From: Marsupella aquatica
Lineage: Eukaryota; Marchantiophyta
NCBI GenBank assembly: GCA_973895155.1
Contig: OZ316899.1
Span: 2,418,001-2,482,000, forward strand
Length of the DNA: 64,000 nt
Direction of reading: 5' to 3'
Part shown: piece by piece, positions 44,270 through 55,877 of the stretch
Position numbering within the stretch: the stretch's first letter is position 1
How the letters are laid out: the number at the start of each line of letters is the position of its first letter
Translations under genes and position numbers: made by a program
The notes under the pieces: generated by a model
Database searches by the model: none
The model's input: only the letters and a program-made list of their open reading frames with translations
What the model was told of the DNA's origin: nothing

Positions 44270-45535
44270 AAGCGAACATTTACAATATTGAGTTGGATGG
44301 CCCTGTGATCAAGTCGGATGAGTATTACCAAAGATTGGTGGATTGTGTCCAAGAGAAGTTGGGATGGGAGGACCCGATTCTGATCAATATGATTATAGTT
44401 GAAGTAGGAGCGGCTTGGGACATAGAAGCCAACTCTAAATAGAGGAAAACTGATGAGGATGATACCTCGTTGCAGTTGGGGGAATGAGAAAGACGGGAAA
44501 CTCGTGAACGAGAGAGAAAGGTTAGGTTTGAAGAGGAAGAGGAAGAGGACATTGAGAAGCAACCGGCTGCTGAAAAGCCGATTAGGAAGGATCCAGGTTG
44601 GGTTTCGGAAGAGATTTGGATCAGGACATGTATCCGGAAATGGTGGCCAAAAAGTTTTGGAGCGAGCAAGCTCAAGGGTTTACCAATGCTGAGCTATTCG
44701 GGAGCATAGAGCGAGAGATCCAGGAAGCTATTTTGGAGAGGTCGAAGAGAAAGCGGATATACAAAGACGGACCTCATACCTTGATGGGGGAGGCCCGATG
44801 GTTGGACTTGGGTGGATTTTGGACTTATGCAACCATTGTTGATGCGGAAACTGATGATGAGTTTGAGGATGCGAACAAGGAATTCGAGGAAGAAGCTGGA
44901 AAGAACGAAGTTGGAATTGCGCTCGACAATAGGCTCGTGACCAGAGTTGAAAGTCGAGCAGCTGAGGTTCAGGTAAGGTGGTTTGGAGGCTTTGGAACGA
45001 TGAAGGAAGGTTTCTCTTACCGAGATGGGCACTGGGCAAGGACTTGTCCAGAAGGCGAGTGTGAAATAAGGGGAATGAAAGGCAAAGTGAGGGCCTTGTT
45101 TGACTCAGGTTCTGAGATTAACTTGATGTCTAAGAGTGTTTATGAGAAAGGGCAATGGAAGATTGATAAGGAGTTGGTTTGGGCTATGAATTCCGTGAGT
45201 TCCATGAGGGATTTCCTTTGGGGTGGTTGTCCTAATGTTATTGTGAAGTTCAGGAATGTGGCCCAACCTTGTAATATTTTTGTTCAGAGCTGTTATCATT
45301 CCCAATCATTTTGGGCATGCCATTCATAACTACGTTGAGAATGGAGACCAAGGTACTTGATGATACTACTTACATGGTGAAGATTCATAGTAGCGATGGG
45401 ATCCAGGTGGTGCAGTTCCCTGTTGTGTTCCATGGAAATGTGCAAAACCAGAAGGAATTACGAGAGCCAAAGACTAAGGTCAAGAGGAACTCTAACGAGG
45501 AAAGAGAACAGGGAAATGGGTTTACGCTCCGCTGA
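44270..45535 (+). pseudogene. Gypsy pre-protease region and protease
   Basis: The first part, 44270-44450, has the EKLGWEDPIL and GAAWDIE block. An acidic linker leads to the 44598-45329 frame (FWSEQAQGFTNAELF, ARWLDLGGFW) and then the retropepsin motif ALFDSGSEINLMS near 45100. After a frameshift near 45310 the protease continues (LRMETKVLDDTTYMV, VVQFPVVFHGN). The catalytic DSG is intact. Orientation and order fit the gag at 38.6-39.7 kb, so the region between may be a later insertion. Confidence 0.65.
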
Positions 45536-45540
45536 AGTTC

Positions 45541-46487
45541 ATGGACCAGCGGAGCGCTTGTGTTTTGGCTCCACAGGAGAACAAGTGTTTTTCCAATTTG
45601 TTTGTAGGTTGCACTCCAACTAGCAAAGTTACCTATGTTGGTGGGAGTGAGATGACCGGGCGGCATAAGAGATATGTGAAAGAAGAAAGTCAGACTTTGG
45701 CCAAGTCTAACGAGCTTGATGATGATGAGAGTCTGGAAGGCATTTTGGTGGAAACCGGATGCGACGAGCCACTTGAGAGTGTGGTTTCTGACTTGGAAAG
45801 TGGGAAGATGGAAATAGAGTTGAGCGAGTATCAGTACTCGCTTGTCTCTAAAATTGTCTATTCAAACACAAAGTACAAGACCGTCAACAAGAAGGTGAGA
45901 CCCGCAACGATACCTTTGCCGAATAATGCGATGGAAGTGATGGAATGAGCCAGACTGGAACCGAGATTCAGACTCAAAGGTTGAATAGGGCATGGGCTTA
46001 CCTAGGAGAGTCTAGCAAGACTCAGAATAGGTTCTGATGGGCTGCTTACTAAGATGGAACAGGAAGCATTTCGAAGGATCATTATGGAGCATGGTAAAGC
46101 TTTCTTGTTCTCGATTGATGAGATTGGTTGTGCAGATCCAAGTAAGGTGACACCGACGGTCATCTTCACTCTCCCGCATGTTCTGTGGGATCTGAAGCCG
46201 ATTGCCATTCCGCGGGCTTTGGCTCCAAAGCTGGCGGAACCATTGAAGGAAAAACTAAGTGCTAGGACTCTTGAGAGGTCGGATGCTCCATACTCAAACA
46301 GATGGTTTACGGTTCGGAAAAAGAATGGGAGTTTGAGGTTCATCCAAGACATGCAACCGCCAAACAAAGTGACAATCAGGAATGTGGGAGTAGGACCACT
46401 CATGGATGAATTTGCCGAGCAGTTTTCCGGGAGGGCAATCTACTCTACGGGTGATCTATTTTTGGGCTATGATCAGTTTCAATTGTC
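45541..46487 (+). pseudogene. Gypsy linker and RT N-terminus, truncated
   Basis: The linker (45541-45948) is acidic (LDDDESLEGILVETG). A stop follows, then the 46054 frame enters RT: FRRIIMEHGKAFLFSID, RALAPKLAEPLKEKL, then WFTVRKKNGSLRFIQDM and STGDLFLGYDQF at 46470. RT stops there, before the catalytic IDD motif, because the LTR at 46488 begins. The rest of RT is not found elsewhere on this strand. Confidence 0.75.
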
Positions 46488-47982
46488 GCAGAATCGCGGA
46501 ACTCAACTACCTTAACACTTAGCTCCGGCGTCACTGCCTCCGACGCCGAGCTCCCTTATGGTCCAGGCCCGGATAGGCCATCCGGGGAGGACTTAGCACG
46601 GGGAGACTTGTGGGCAATGAGACGTGGCACTAGCAAGGCAAGGGGCCAAGCTGGGGACACATACTAAGGACTTGGACTAGCCTATGGCTGGTCGGGTCAA
46701 GGGCAAATCGGCCGGGCTCAAGGATGGCTGTCCGGACCGTCGGATGGGCTTTGAGTTCTGAGGGCTTGGGAGTGAGCTCCTCTTGGGCCCAAGGCCAATG
46801 GAGTTGACGCCATTGGCAACGGACGCTTGGGGTGCAAGTTGTGGCCCGATCCGGGTTGGGCCGGCCGGGGGCCCCATCAGCAATCAGACCTGAGGGCCTA
46901 GGCATGAGCACTGGGTCGACCGGGTCACAACGGGCTAAGGCACTCCGCTTGCGGATGCCTATCAAGAAAGTTATGGGCGTTGCCAATTGGTGGCGCCCCC
47001 ATTATGCACGATGGGATCCGGGTCGGGGGCCAAATGTTTATGGACCAAAGTTGGTCCGGGGGTGGCAGGTCTCCAAAAACATATATGAGGGGAGTGGTGT
47101 GTCCCTAGGGGCTAAGGCCGAGCCGAAGTCGTGAGCCGCGGCGGTCGCGACACTAAGGGAAAGTGCCAAACGGAAACGACGATATCTTCCCAACGGGAAG
47201 TCCGTTGGAGGACTTCTTGGGTGCGTTGGAAAGCTCTTCAGGAGAGCTACGCACTCCTGAGCTCAAATGGGTCTGGGGGTGCCATGGGTTCTCATGGTTT
47301 GCGGGTGCTAACTCGCCCGCTTGCCAAATCCTGCCGAACAGCAGCCAAGCCGCGTCCAGCCTCCCAAGGGAGCTTGCGTTGGGGAGGCAAGGCCAAGTAG
47401 GTATGGAGGCTGAGTCCCAAGGGCGCTCGGTCCCTAGACCATCAGTGGGGCGAACCGGGAGCAGTTGTTAGAGTCGGGGCCGTTCTGGTCCCGGCGTGTT
47501 GAGACAAGCTTGGGACAAGCTTTAGGACAAGCTACGCTATTTGGGCCATGAGCATGTCCTGAGGTCAGGGCGGTCAGTTGGTGATGGATAGGTACGAGGG
47601 GGAACCCGGGCCGCGCCCAAGGAAGGAGTTGTTCTGGACGAACAGTGGGCGTGGGTTTTGGTTCCAGCTTATGGCGTCGGGAGGACCTATCGCTGACCTA
47701 GTTACCAACGTCTATTAAGCTTGAGTTAGGATGCTAGACTGGGCGAGTTCTAGATCCGGAGGGGTTACTTACCGAGGTGCTTGGTTGTTTGTGCAGATAG
47801 TGAGGACCGTTGAGTAGCGGTCGTGTAGGTGAGCAAGTGTGGCTTCATATGGGAGTGGCCGTAGGTGGTGCTAGAGGCACTTGGATGCTTGCTCGAGGAA
47901 TATAGTGGAGGCGTTCGGGCACCAAGGGCACTTAGGCGCAAGTTCTGGGATTGGTGAGGGCGCTGGGTGGCAAGGTCCACCA
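46488..47982 (+). mobile_element. Chromovirus 5' LTR
   Basis: About 1.49 kb, starting near GCAGAATCGCGGAACTC and ending CCACCA just before the primer site. It matches 53981-55465 along its length, and in part 37489-38432 and 55878-57278. A CATATATGAG TATA-like box is at about 47078. It inserted into an older gypsy RT. The start is exact only to a few bases because the first nucleotides differ between copies. Confidence 0.85.
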
Positions 47983-47986
47983 CTTG

Positions 47987-47998
47987 TGGTATCAGAGC
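47987..47998 (+). other. Primer-binding site (initiator Met tRNA)
   Basis: TGGTATCAGAGC is the classic complement of the 3' end of plant initiator methionine tRNA and lies 4 bp after the LTR end. It primes minus-strand cDNA synthesis. Degenerate copies (TGGTATCAAAGT) follow the LTRs at 55470 and 57283. Confidence 0.9.
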
Positions 47999-48127
47999 GA
48001 TTGCCGACATAGACACCGGGCCGGGGTCGTGCTAATCAGAATCCAAAAATCTTAACGGATTTTTGCGGGGACTTAGTGCTTCAACGTGCCCGGCGGGTCA
48101 ACTAGGGCAGATTCGATCGCTGGGAAC

Positions 48128-49640
48128 ATGGCAAAAAACACTCGCGCAAAGAGTGGCAAGCAGGCTCCCCCCACCAAGGGGAGAGCCCAAGTTCACGATG
48201 AACAGAAGGAGGATGGGTTGACTTCCCTAGACGAACGTTACAAGCAAGATGAAGAAGATGCAACGGCCAAACCGTTGACCGCTGCAGAAAACAAGTCAAG
48301 TGCAGAGCGCCATCAACTTAAAGGGAAGGAGGCGGCTGATCCTTCAGAGGATGGGTCGGATGCCCACGACTCCAACGCAACCGCAAGCGACAACAACGCT
48401 GAAGCTGAGACAGAGGAAGAGGGTCAGGACCCGGAAGAGGAACTGATCCCAGCCTTGAGAGGGTTGAATGCGGAACCAGAGGATGATGCCAAGCCGGACA
48501 TCATCGTGGATAATTTAACCAAGCAGAACCAGGATGACGCGGGTGATACCTCAGTCCCGGGAGGTCATGGTGCTCGCAAGACGCGGGGCTGTTACCAAAA
48601 TCCACAAGAGAACCTAAGGACAGGCGGCCCGCAAAGAAAAGACGGTTGGAGGACCGTCCTCATACAACCCGCAAGGGCCCGACCGCTGACGACGGTCTGG
48701 GTCCGTTGACTCAAGACCAACGACTCATCTATGAGCAGTTGGAACACAACAAGGGGGCCCAGATTAAGTACTTAGTCTGGGTAGTCAGAGTGCGTCGCGT
48801 CCCGAGGGGGGAATGGTAGTTGGACGGAGTATGTTCCAAGTGAACCAGCTACCGACTCCTCCAACTTACGACAGGGCCTACAAACAAAGTGGACAAAAGT
48901 TCCTGAGTTGGCTCTCCACGATGGAGATTCATCTCCAAGCGTGCGTTGAGCGTTCCACTTGGGCTACCGCAGCCGCTCCTTACCTGAAGGACTATGCCTT
49001 GACTTGATACAAGTCATGGAAGAAGTTGCGAGAGGACTCTTCCTTGCCGTTAACTTGGGAAAACCTGGTTGAGGGTATCCGTGCTCATGTCACCACTAAG
49101 TACCCAAAGCGGCACGCTCAGAAATGCGTAACGGAGATGAGTTTCAGGGGTGATATCCAAAAGTTCATCACTTATTACCAAAATCAGTTGCGTGTATCCC
49201 GGCGGGACAAGAGACCCTACATACATAGCTTCACAACTTTATCGTGAAGCTCCCGCCGTTGCTCAGGGAAAAGTTGCAGGAAAAGCGTCATGAGTTCAAA
49301 ACGCTTTCTGACGCCTTCGACAAGGCCACTACGTTGGTGAATAACCAACCGGACTTGGCGAAGGTGGGTGGCAAGGGATCCGAGGGGGAAGCTGGGAAAG
49401 TGAAAGGTCCCGGGAATAAGCATAAGCAACCTGAGGGGGCGGGGGCCGGTGGTTCGGATCCCCAGCCCCAGAATGGAGAAGCTAAGCGAAACCGGAAGGC
49501 CGGAAACTTTAAGAAAGGAGCCTCATCGGCACAGAAAGCAAAGAAGCAGGCAACCATGGAGCAGAGGCGGGCTGAAGGTTTGTGCTTCACATGTGGTGCC
49601 ATGGGCCATCAAAGTAAGGATTGTTCCACGAAAGGTGGCA
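48128..49640 (+). pseudogene. Chromovirus gag
   Basis: Gag starts MAKNTRAKSGKQ at 48128 with an acidic disordered part. A frameshift near 48600 leads to GPLTQDQRLIYEQLEHNKG. The capsid-type domain runs from 48850 (TYDRAYKQSGQKFLSWLSTM, WENLVEGIRAHV) with a TGA at 49005 where Trp is expected, and shifts frame again near 49245. It ends with the zinc knuckle CFTCGAMGHQSKDC at about 49590. The stop and shifts prevent expression. Two further 5' stubs of the same gag lie at 55.6 and 57.4 kb. Confidence 0.85.
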
Positions 49641-49659
49641 AACCAAACGGAGATGGTGG

Positions 49660-50329
49660 AGGGCAGAAGAGCATTAAGGTAAGTATCGCTCTAACCGAAC
49701 CCGTAGTAGCTAACGAGGTCCCTGTAGGGGATGTCCATGACGGAGAGAGGGTGTTGTTGCGAGAGAAGATACCTAAAGTTAAGACAATGGATCCTGAAAA
49801 ACTGATTTTTGTGAATGTCACTTCTAACGGTAATTTGGGTGTTGCTTTGGTGCATACAGGCACGACCGCCTGCTTCATAAGTGGGCAGGCGGCAGCTCGT
49901 CTTGGGGTGGACGTGCAAGAGTTGCTACAACCGTTAGTGTGCAAGTTTGCCAACGACACGAAGGGGATAGTGTCGAGAGTAGTGCATAGACTTTGGGTAG
50001 AGGTCATAGGCGAACAACAAAATTTTGTTAGTCAGGAGATGTTCTACGTTCTATACGGTCTGGCCGTAGACTTCATTTTGTCGGTAGGTTATCTCAGAAA
50101 GCACAATGTTACCTTGAAACCGGGGGGTGAGGTGCTCCATTTTCCCAATAAGGGCGGTGAGCCCATCGTTGTACACGAAATTACCAAAAATAAAGAAAGA
50201 TTTCTTAAAGTAAGTAAAGTGTCGTGGATGTCTCCGTGTGTATCGGCAAAGCAATGGTGGAAAGACTTCAAGGGTGGACATGAATGTTTCTTCTTTCATC
50301 TCCACCCAACTAAGGAGGCTGCGTCGTAG
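49660..50329 (+). pseudogene. Chromovirus protease with lost catalytic Asp
   Basis: The frame continues from the zinc knuckle. The retropepsin motif reads VALVHTGTTACFISG near 49840: the catalytic Asp of D-T/S-G is His. Downstream blocks (ARLGVDVQ, VDFILSVGYLRKHNVTL) are in place. With this change the protease should be inactive. It ends at a stop at 50327, followed by a short gap before RT. Confidence 0.75.
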
Positions 50330-50401
50330 CCAAAGGTCAAGTCAGCTAAGGTTGGGCCCGACTGCGGTTGAATTCCTGAAATTTTAGAGGAATTCAACGA
50401 T

Positions 50402-52080
50402 GTGCTCTCACAAAAGCTACTTAAAGGTTTACCCCCGCGGAGAGAAGTGGATCACCAAGTTGAGTTGGAGCCAGGATTGGCTCCTCAGGCTAAAGCTCCT
50501 TATCGTCTGAACCTGAACGAGCGAATGATGTTGAAGAACGCCTTGGAGGAGTTGATCGACCAAGGGTTCATTCGCCCTAGTAAGAGTCCTTACGGGGCGC
50601 CCGCGCTATTTGTGTCCAAAAAGGATGGTACTTTGAGATTGTGCACAGATTACCGGGCCCTCAATAAGCAGATGGTAAAGAACAAGTACCTATTACCTCA
50701 TATGGATGACCTCTTCGATTGCCTCTCCGGGGCTAAGAAGTTTTCAAAGGTGGACTTGCAGTCTGGGTATTACCAGATCCGCATGGCTAAGGGAGACGAG
50801 TATAAGACCGCGATGCGCACAAGGTTTGGATCCTATGAGTTTTTGGTTATGCCGTTCGGGTTGTGTAATGCAACCACAACGTTCATGAAGATGATGAATA
50901 CCATCTTTCATGACTTGTTGGACCAAGGAGTGGTCGTCTTTATTGACGATATCCTAATCTTCTCGAAAACATTGGAGGAACATGAGCAGTTGCTCGGAGA
51001 AGTGTTCTCTCGCCTCTCGGGGGTTTCACTTCCACAAAAATGGCATATCAGGTGCGACGAAGGATAGGGTCATTTTATTGGTTGTAAGGGAAGACTTAAG
51101 AATTTTTGTAGAAGAACAATAGGGTCTTTTAAATTCAATTTTGAGACTTATAAGAACATTAGGGCCTTTTTAATTCAATTTTTGGAATATTCCAACTTTA
51201 TAGGGGTTAAAAAATAATTTTTTTTTTCTTACATTTTAGGGGGTCCAAGGCCTAAAAATGTCGCAGGTGATGGGGAGGTCCCCATGTAGTGAGACCCCCG
51301 AGTCTCGCCTTCGTAAGGCTCGTCTATTTGCTTTACCTAGCAAGTGCAAGTTTGCAATGAACAAGATTCCGTTCCTTGGCCATACCTTTACCCCGGAAGG
51401 GATTACTCCTAGTCAGGACAAGCTTAAGGAGATCAAAGAATGGGAGCGCCCATCCAATGTAAGGCAAGTTAGAGCCTTCTTAGGATTTACGGGGTTCTAT
51501 CGGAGATACATGAAAGACTATGCGAGGATTGCGAGGCCCCTAAATGCGCTAACGTTCAAAAATAAAGTGTTTGTGTGGACACAAGATTGCGAGTTAGCAT
51601 TCCTAGAACTTAAGCGGTTAATGATAACGCCACCGATTCTAAAGTAACCTGAGATGGGGAAGCCGTTCAAGATTTGGATAGACGCAAGTGATTATGCCAT
51701 CGGCGCCTATCTTCACCAAGATGAGCGTCCTGTGGCCTTTGAGTCATGTAAGTTGGAAAATCACTGGATCACGCCGGAAAGGGAAATGTATGTTGTGATC
51801 TATGCGTTGAAGAAGTGGGAGATTTACCTTAAGAATAGTCCCAAAGTGGTAATCCACACAGATAGCTTGCCGGCCGGGTACTTCAGTTCTAAGCCAAGGC
51901 TGAACCCCAAGGAAATGCGCTGGCAGATGTTCTTGGCGGATTTTGATTTTGAAGTCCGCCACATTCCAAGGAAGACAAATACGGCAGCGGACGTGTTATC
52001 GCGTAAGGACCAACATCGGGTCAATGGGATCACGATGCTCGAATCCGAGTGGCCAAAGGTTCCGGCCGCAGCGTATGGGG
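50402..52080 (+). pseudogene. Chromovirus RT and RNase H, interrupted by MITE
   Basis: RT: APYRLNLNERMML, GFIRPSKSPYGAPALFV, RLCTDYRALNK, KVDLQSGYYQIRM, MPFGLCNATTTFM, VVFIDDILIFS near 50940 with the catalytic Asps intact. The frame is broken at 51016 by a 287-bp insertion and resumes at 51311 (KCKFAMNKIPFLGHTF, FLGFTGFYRRYM). A stop at 51645 separates RNase H (IWIDASDYAIGAYL, VIHTDSLPAGYF, then NTAADVLSRKD near 51985). Without the insertion the RT frame would be continuous there. Confidence 0.9.
51016..51302. mobile_element. 287-bp MITE with 8-bp target duplication
   Basis: The ends are inverted repeats CTCGGGGGTTTCACT and CTCGGGGGTCTCACT (14 of 15), with weaker similarity to about 45 bp inward. 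TCTCGCCT is duplicated at 51008-51015 and 51303-51310. The interior is AT-rich and non-coding. An 8-bp duplication suggests a hAT- or MULE-type non-autonomous element. It landed in the RT of the chromovirus. Confidence 0.85.
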
Positions 52081-52089
52081 ATGACAGGT

Positions 52090-53160
52090 TAGCTAAGGAA
52101 TGGCAAAGCAATGGGGGTAGCCAAGGCAAGGTAAGGCACGTATTGTTGGGGTTGGATAAGACGCATAATGCCCAGTTATGGCGATACAAGCAGAGGCGTG
52201 TGTACATACCGGAGTCTCTAAGGTTAAAGGTTCTGCAAAAGTACCACGACTCGCCCTGGGGAGGGCATGGAGGTCAAGTCGCTACGTATTGCAGCATGTC
52301 GCAAGATGTGTATTGGCCGGACATGAAGCAATCGGTCCTTCAACACGTGCAAAGTTGTTACTCATGCCAAAAGAACCGAACGGTCTATAGGGCAAAAGGA
52401 GGACTACTACAACCCTTAGTTACCAGTAGCTGCGGCTCCATGGGAGTCTATCTCCATGGACTTCATTGTTGGGTTACCTAAGTCCCACGGTAGTAACTCC
52501 ATCTTAACAATCGTGGATCGTTTTTCCAAGATGGCGTATTTCTTGCCTACTGCAAAGATGGTTTCGGCCCGAGAGGTTGCCAATCTAGTATTTGACAATG
52601 TCTTTCGACAATGGGGATTGCCGTTGCATATCCTGTCCGACCGCGATACCAAGTTCACGGGCCATTTCTGGAAGGCGTTGTTCCGGTTATCCGGAACAGA
52701 CCTGACTAGGGGATCAGCATATCATCACGAGACAGATGGCCAAACGGAATGGGTTAATGGTATTGTGGAGGACTACTTGCGTCACTTTGTGACGGCCAAT
52801 CAAAAGGATTGGGCAAAGCATTTAACAATGGCCGAGTTTAGGTATAACTTGACCAAGCATTTGGTGACAGGGTTTGCGCAGTTTGTGTTGGCCACAAGGA
52901 GGACGCCAAGGGCGCCCTCCTGGTTTATAAATCTGGAAGCTTGGCGGACGGAAAGCAAGGTTCCTTCTGCAGACAATTTTATTTGAGAGCGGCGCCTAGT
53001 TGTGGAAGCGGCTACCAAGGGTATGAGCCTTGCCCAAAGTTGGTACAAGGAGCAAAGGGATAAACATCGATGCCAGGTTAGCTTTGAAATTGGGGAGAGC
53101 GTCTGGTTGCAGTTGAGACCTGAGCAATACCACAGGAACATAGTAGTAGGAAGCTGACTC
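52090..53160 (+). pseudogene. Chromovirus integrase
   Basis: The zinc domain is at 52230-52380 (YHDSPWGGHGG, CYSCQKNRTVY). The core starts with MDFIVGLPKSHGSN at 52456 after a frame change, then LSDRDTKFTGHFW and ETDGQTEWVNGIVE, giving the D,D,E triad. The C-terminal part is degraded: a stop at 52984, then SLAQSWYKEQRDK and a TGA near 53156. Catalytic residues survive. Confidence 0.85.
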
Positions 53161-53216
53161 CTAGATATGCGGGGCCCTATCGCATTATACGATGGGCCCA
53201 CAAGGATAATCCGGTT

Positions 53217-53546
53217 TTGGTGGTGTTGGAGACACCCAAGGAAATGGGCATGGGCAAAAGCTACCATGTTAGCCGGCTCAAGAAATTTGTCAAAGACGAT
53301 GATCCCAATCGGGATCAGGTCTTGCGTCCGGACGCCATGTTGGTGGAGGACGCTGAGGAGTTTGAGGTGGAGGCAATTCTGGACCACCATTACAAACGCA
53401 AGTTGGGAAGGCAAATCTTAGAGTATTTGGTGAAGTGGGCTGGCTATGATCAGGCCGAGAGTACTTGGGAACCGGAGGAAAATTTGGGTAATGCCTCAGA
53501 GATCCTTGGAAGCTATCGTAAGCGAAGCGGCCTACCGCCGTTGTGA
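53217..53546 (+). CDS. Integrase C-terminus with chromodomain
   Basis: The end of the integrase (KSYHVSRLKKFVKDDD) is followed by a chromodomain at about 53360-53500: EAILDHHYKRKLGRQILEYL, then VKWAGYDQAESTWEPEENL. The aromatic positions and WEPEENL are typical. Chromodomains of chromoviruses direct integration to heterochromatin. It is in frame to the stop at 53544. Confidence 0.85.
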   Translation: MVVLETPKEMGMGKSYHVSRLKKFVKDDDPNRDQVLRPDAMLVEDAEEFEVEAILDHHYKRKLGRQILEYLVKWAGYDQAESTWEPEENLGNASEILGSYRKRSGLPPL

Positions 53547-53559
53547 ACTAGTACAGGCG

Positions 53560-53980
53560 GCTGTAGCTACCTTTGCGAGTTGTATCCTAGTTTCACTCCT
53601 CTCCGCCTCTTAAGGATAAAGTCGGATTGCGTTGGTGCTAGAGGTTGTTGGGCGGCCGATTTGCTTTTTGCAAGTGGAAGTTGATGGTGCCCGCCCTACA
53701 TCTGTGGGCGGGCTAGTTCAAACCAAAGGGGAGCGCCTCAAGGGGAGGACAATGGGTCCGACAAGTTTGGAGTGAGCTTACCCGTTTGGACTGGGATCCT
53801 ACTTGGATAAGTGGGATAGGTTGGAATTTCCTAAGTTTGGAATGCGCATACCAACCTGGTTTGCATCAGCCTTATGGGCAAACCATTTGTTACCTCATAA
53901 AAATTTTAAGGCCCAAAGTGGTCTAGGCGTGTTGGAACGTTTACTGAGGTCACGCGGACGTGACCATTTTTAAGGGGGGG
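53560..53980 (+). other. Chromovirus 3' untranslated region and polypurine tract
   Basis: Non-coding DNA ending in a purine run (TTTTTAAGGGGGG) immediately before the 3' LTR. The tract primes plus-strand synthesis. No other feature is visible. Confidence 0.7.
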
Positions 53981-55465
53981 TGCAAGTCGCGAAACTCAAC
54001 TACCTTAACACTTAGCTTCGGCATCGCTGACTCTGACGCCGAGCTCCCTTATGGTCCAGGCCCGGATAGGCCATCCGGGGAGGACTTAGCACGGGGAGAC
54101 TTGTGGGCAATGAGACGTGGCACTAGCGAGGCAAGAGGCCAAGCTGGGGACACACACTAAGGACTTGGACTAGCCTATGGCTGGTCGGGTCAAGGGCAAA
54201 TGGGCCAAGCTCAAGGATGGCCGTCCGGACCGTCGGATGGGCTTTGAGTTCTGAGGGCTTGGGAGTGAGCTCCTCTTGGGCCCAAGGCCAATGGAGTTGA
54301 TGCCATTGGCAACGGACGCTTGGGGCGCAAGTTGTGGCCCGATCCGGGTTGGGCAGGTCGGGGGCCCTGAGCGGCGATCAGACCTGAGGGCCTAGGCATG
54401 AGCACTGGGTCGGCCCGGTCACAACGGGCTAAGGCACTCCGCTTGCGGATGCCTATCAAGAAAGTTATGAGTGTTGCCAGTTGGTGGTGCGCCCATTATG
54501 CGCGATGGGATCCGGGTTGGGGGCCAAATGTTTAGGGACCAAAGTTGGTCCGGGGGTGGCAGGTCTCCAGAAGCATATATGAGGGGAGTGGTGTCTCCCT
54601 GGGGGCTAAGGCCGAGCCAAAGTCGTGAGCCGCGGCGGTCGCGACACTAAGGGAAAGCGCCAAACGGAAATGGCGATATCTTTCCAACGGGAAGTCCGTT
54701 GGAGGACTTCTTGGGTGCGTTGGAAAGCTCTTGAGGAGGGCTACGCCCTCCTGATCTCAGATGGGTCCGGGGGTCCCATGGGTTCTCGTGGTTTGCGGGT
54801 GTTAGCTCGCCCGCTTGCCAAATCCTGCCGAACAGTAGCCAAGCCGCGTTCAGCCTCCCAAGGGAGCTTGTGTTGGGGAGGCAAGGCCAAGTAGGTATGG
54901 AGGCTGAGTCCCAAGGGCGCTTAGTCCCTAGATCATCAATGGGGCAAACCGGGAGCGGTTGTTAGAGTCGGGGCCGTTCTGGTCCCGACGTGTTGAGACA
55001 AGCTTTAGGACAAGCTACGCTATTTGGGCCATGAGCATGTCCTGAGGTCAGGGCGGTCAGTTGGTGATGGATAGGTACGAGGGGGAACCCGGGCCGCGCC
55101 CAAGCAAGGAGCTGTTCTGGACGAACAGTGGGCGTGGGTTCTGGTTCCGGGTTATGGCATCGGGAGGACCTATCGCTGACCTATTTACCAATTTCTGTGG
55201 AGCTTGAGTTAGGATGCTAGACTTGGCGAGTTCTAGATCGTGAAGGGTTACTTACTGAGGTGTTTGCTTGCTTGTGCAGATAGGGAGGACCGTTGAGTAG
55301 CGGTCTTGTTAGAGAGCAAGTGCGGCTTTGTATGGGAGGGGCCGCTGGTGATGCAAGGGGCAATAGAGTGCTTGCTCGAGGTATTCCATGGAGGTGCTTG
55401 TGCACCAGGGGCACTTAGGCGTGGGTGCTGGGATTGGTGATGGCGCTGGGTGGCAAGGTCCACCA
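53981..55465 (+). mobile_element. Chromovirus second LTR
   Basis: It starts TGCAAGTCGCGAAACTC after the polypurine tract and ends CCACCA, about 1.485 kb, and matches the LTR at 46488-47982. The following sequence is a primer site and gag start rather than flanking DNA, so this LTR is shared by two tandem units. Confidence 0.85.
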
Positions 55466-55740
55466 CTTGTGGTATCAAAGTGATTGCCGACATAGACACC
55501 GGGCCGGGGTGGTGCTAAGTCGGAATCCAAAACTCTTAACGGATTTTTGCGGGGACTTAGTGCTTCAACGTGCCCGACGGGTCGACTACGGGAAAATTTG
55601 GTCGCTGGGAACATGGCTAAAAACACTTGATCAAAGAGTGGCAAACAGGCTCCCCCCGCCAAGGGGAGAGCCCAAGTTCAAGATGAACAGAAGGAGGATG
55701 GGTCAACTTCCCTAGACAAACATTTCAAGTAGGACCACAA
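55466..55740 (+). pseudogene. Gag 5' stub 1
   Basis: After a degenerate primer site (55470) comes the leader and the first ~40 codons of gag (MAKNT, a TGA stop, then SKSGKQAPPAKGRAQ). It breaks at about 55740 into LTR sequence. The paralogous start is at 48128. Confidence 0.7.
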
Positions 55741-55877
55741 AGATGGGAGTGGCCGCAGGTGGTGCTAGAGGCACTTGGATGCTTGCTCGAGGTATTTCGT
55801 GGAGCCGTTCAGGCACCAAGGGCACTTAGGCACAAGTTCTGGGATTGGTGAGGGCGCTGGGTGGCAAGGTCCACCAC
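55741..55877 (+). repeat. LTR 3'-tail fragment
   Basis: It matches the last ~135 bp of the family LTR (compare 47850-47985), from GGGAGTGGCCGCAGG to CCACCAC, and is joined directly to another LTR that lacks its first ~85 bp. Confidence 0.8.
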
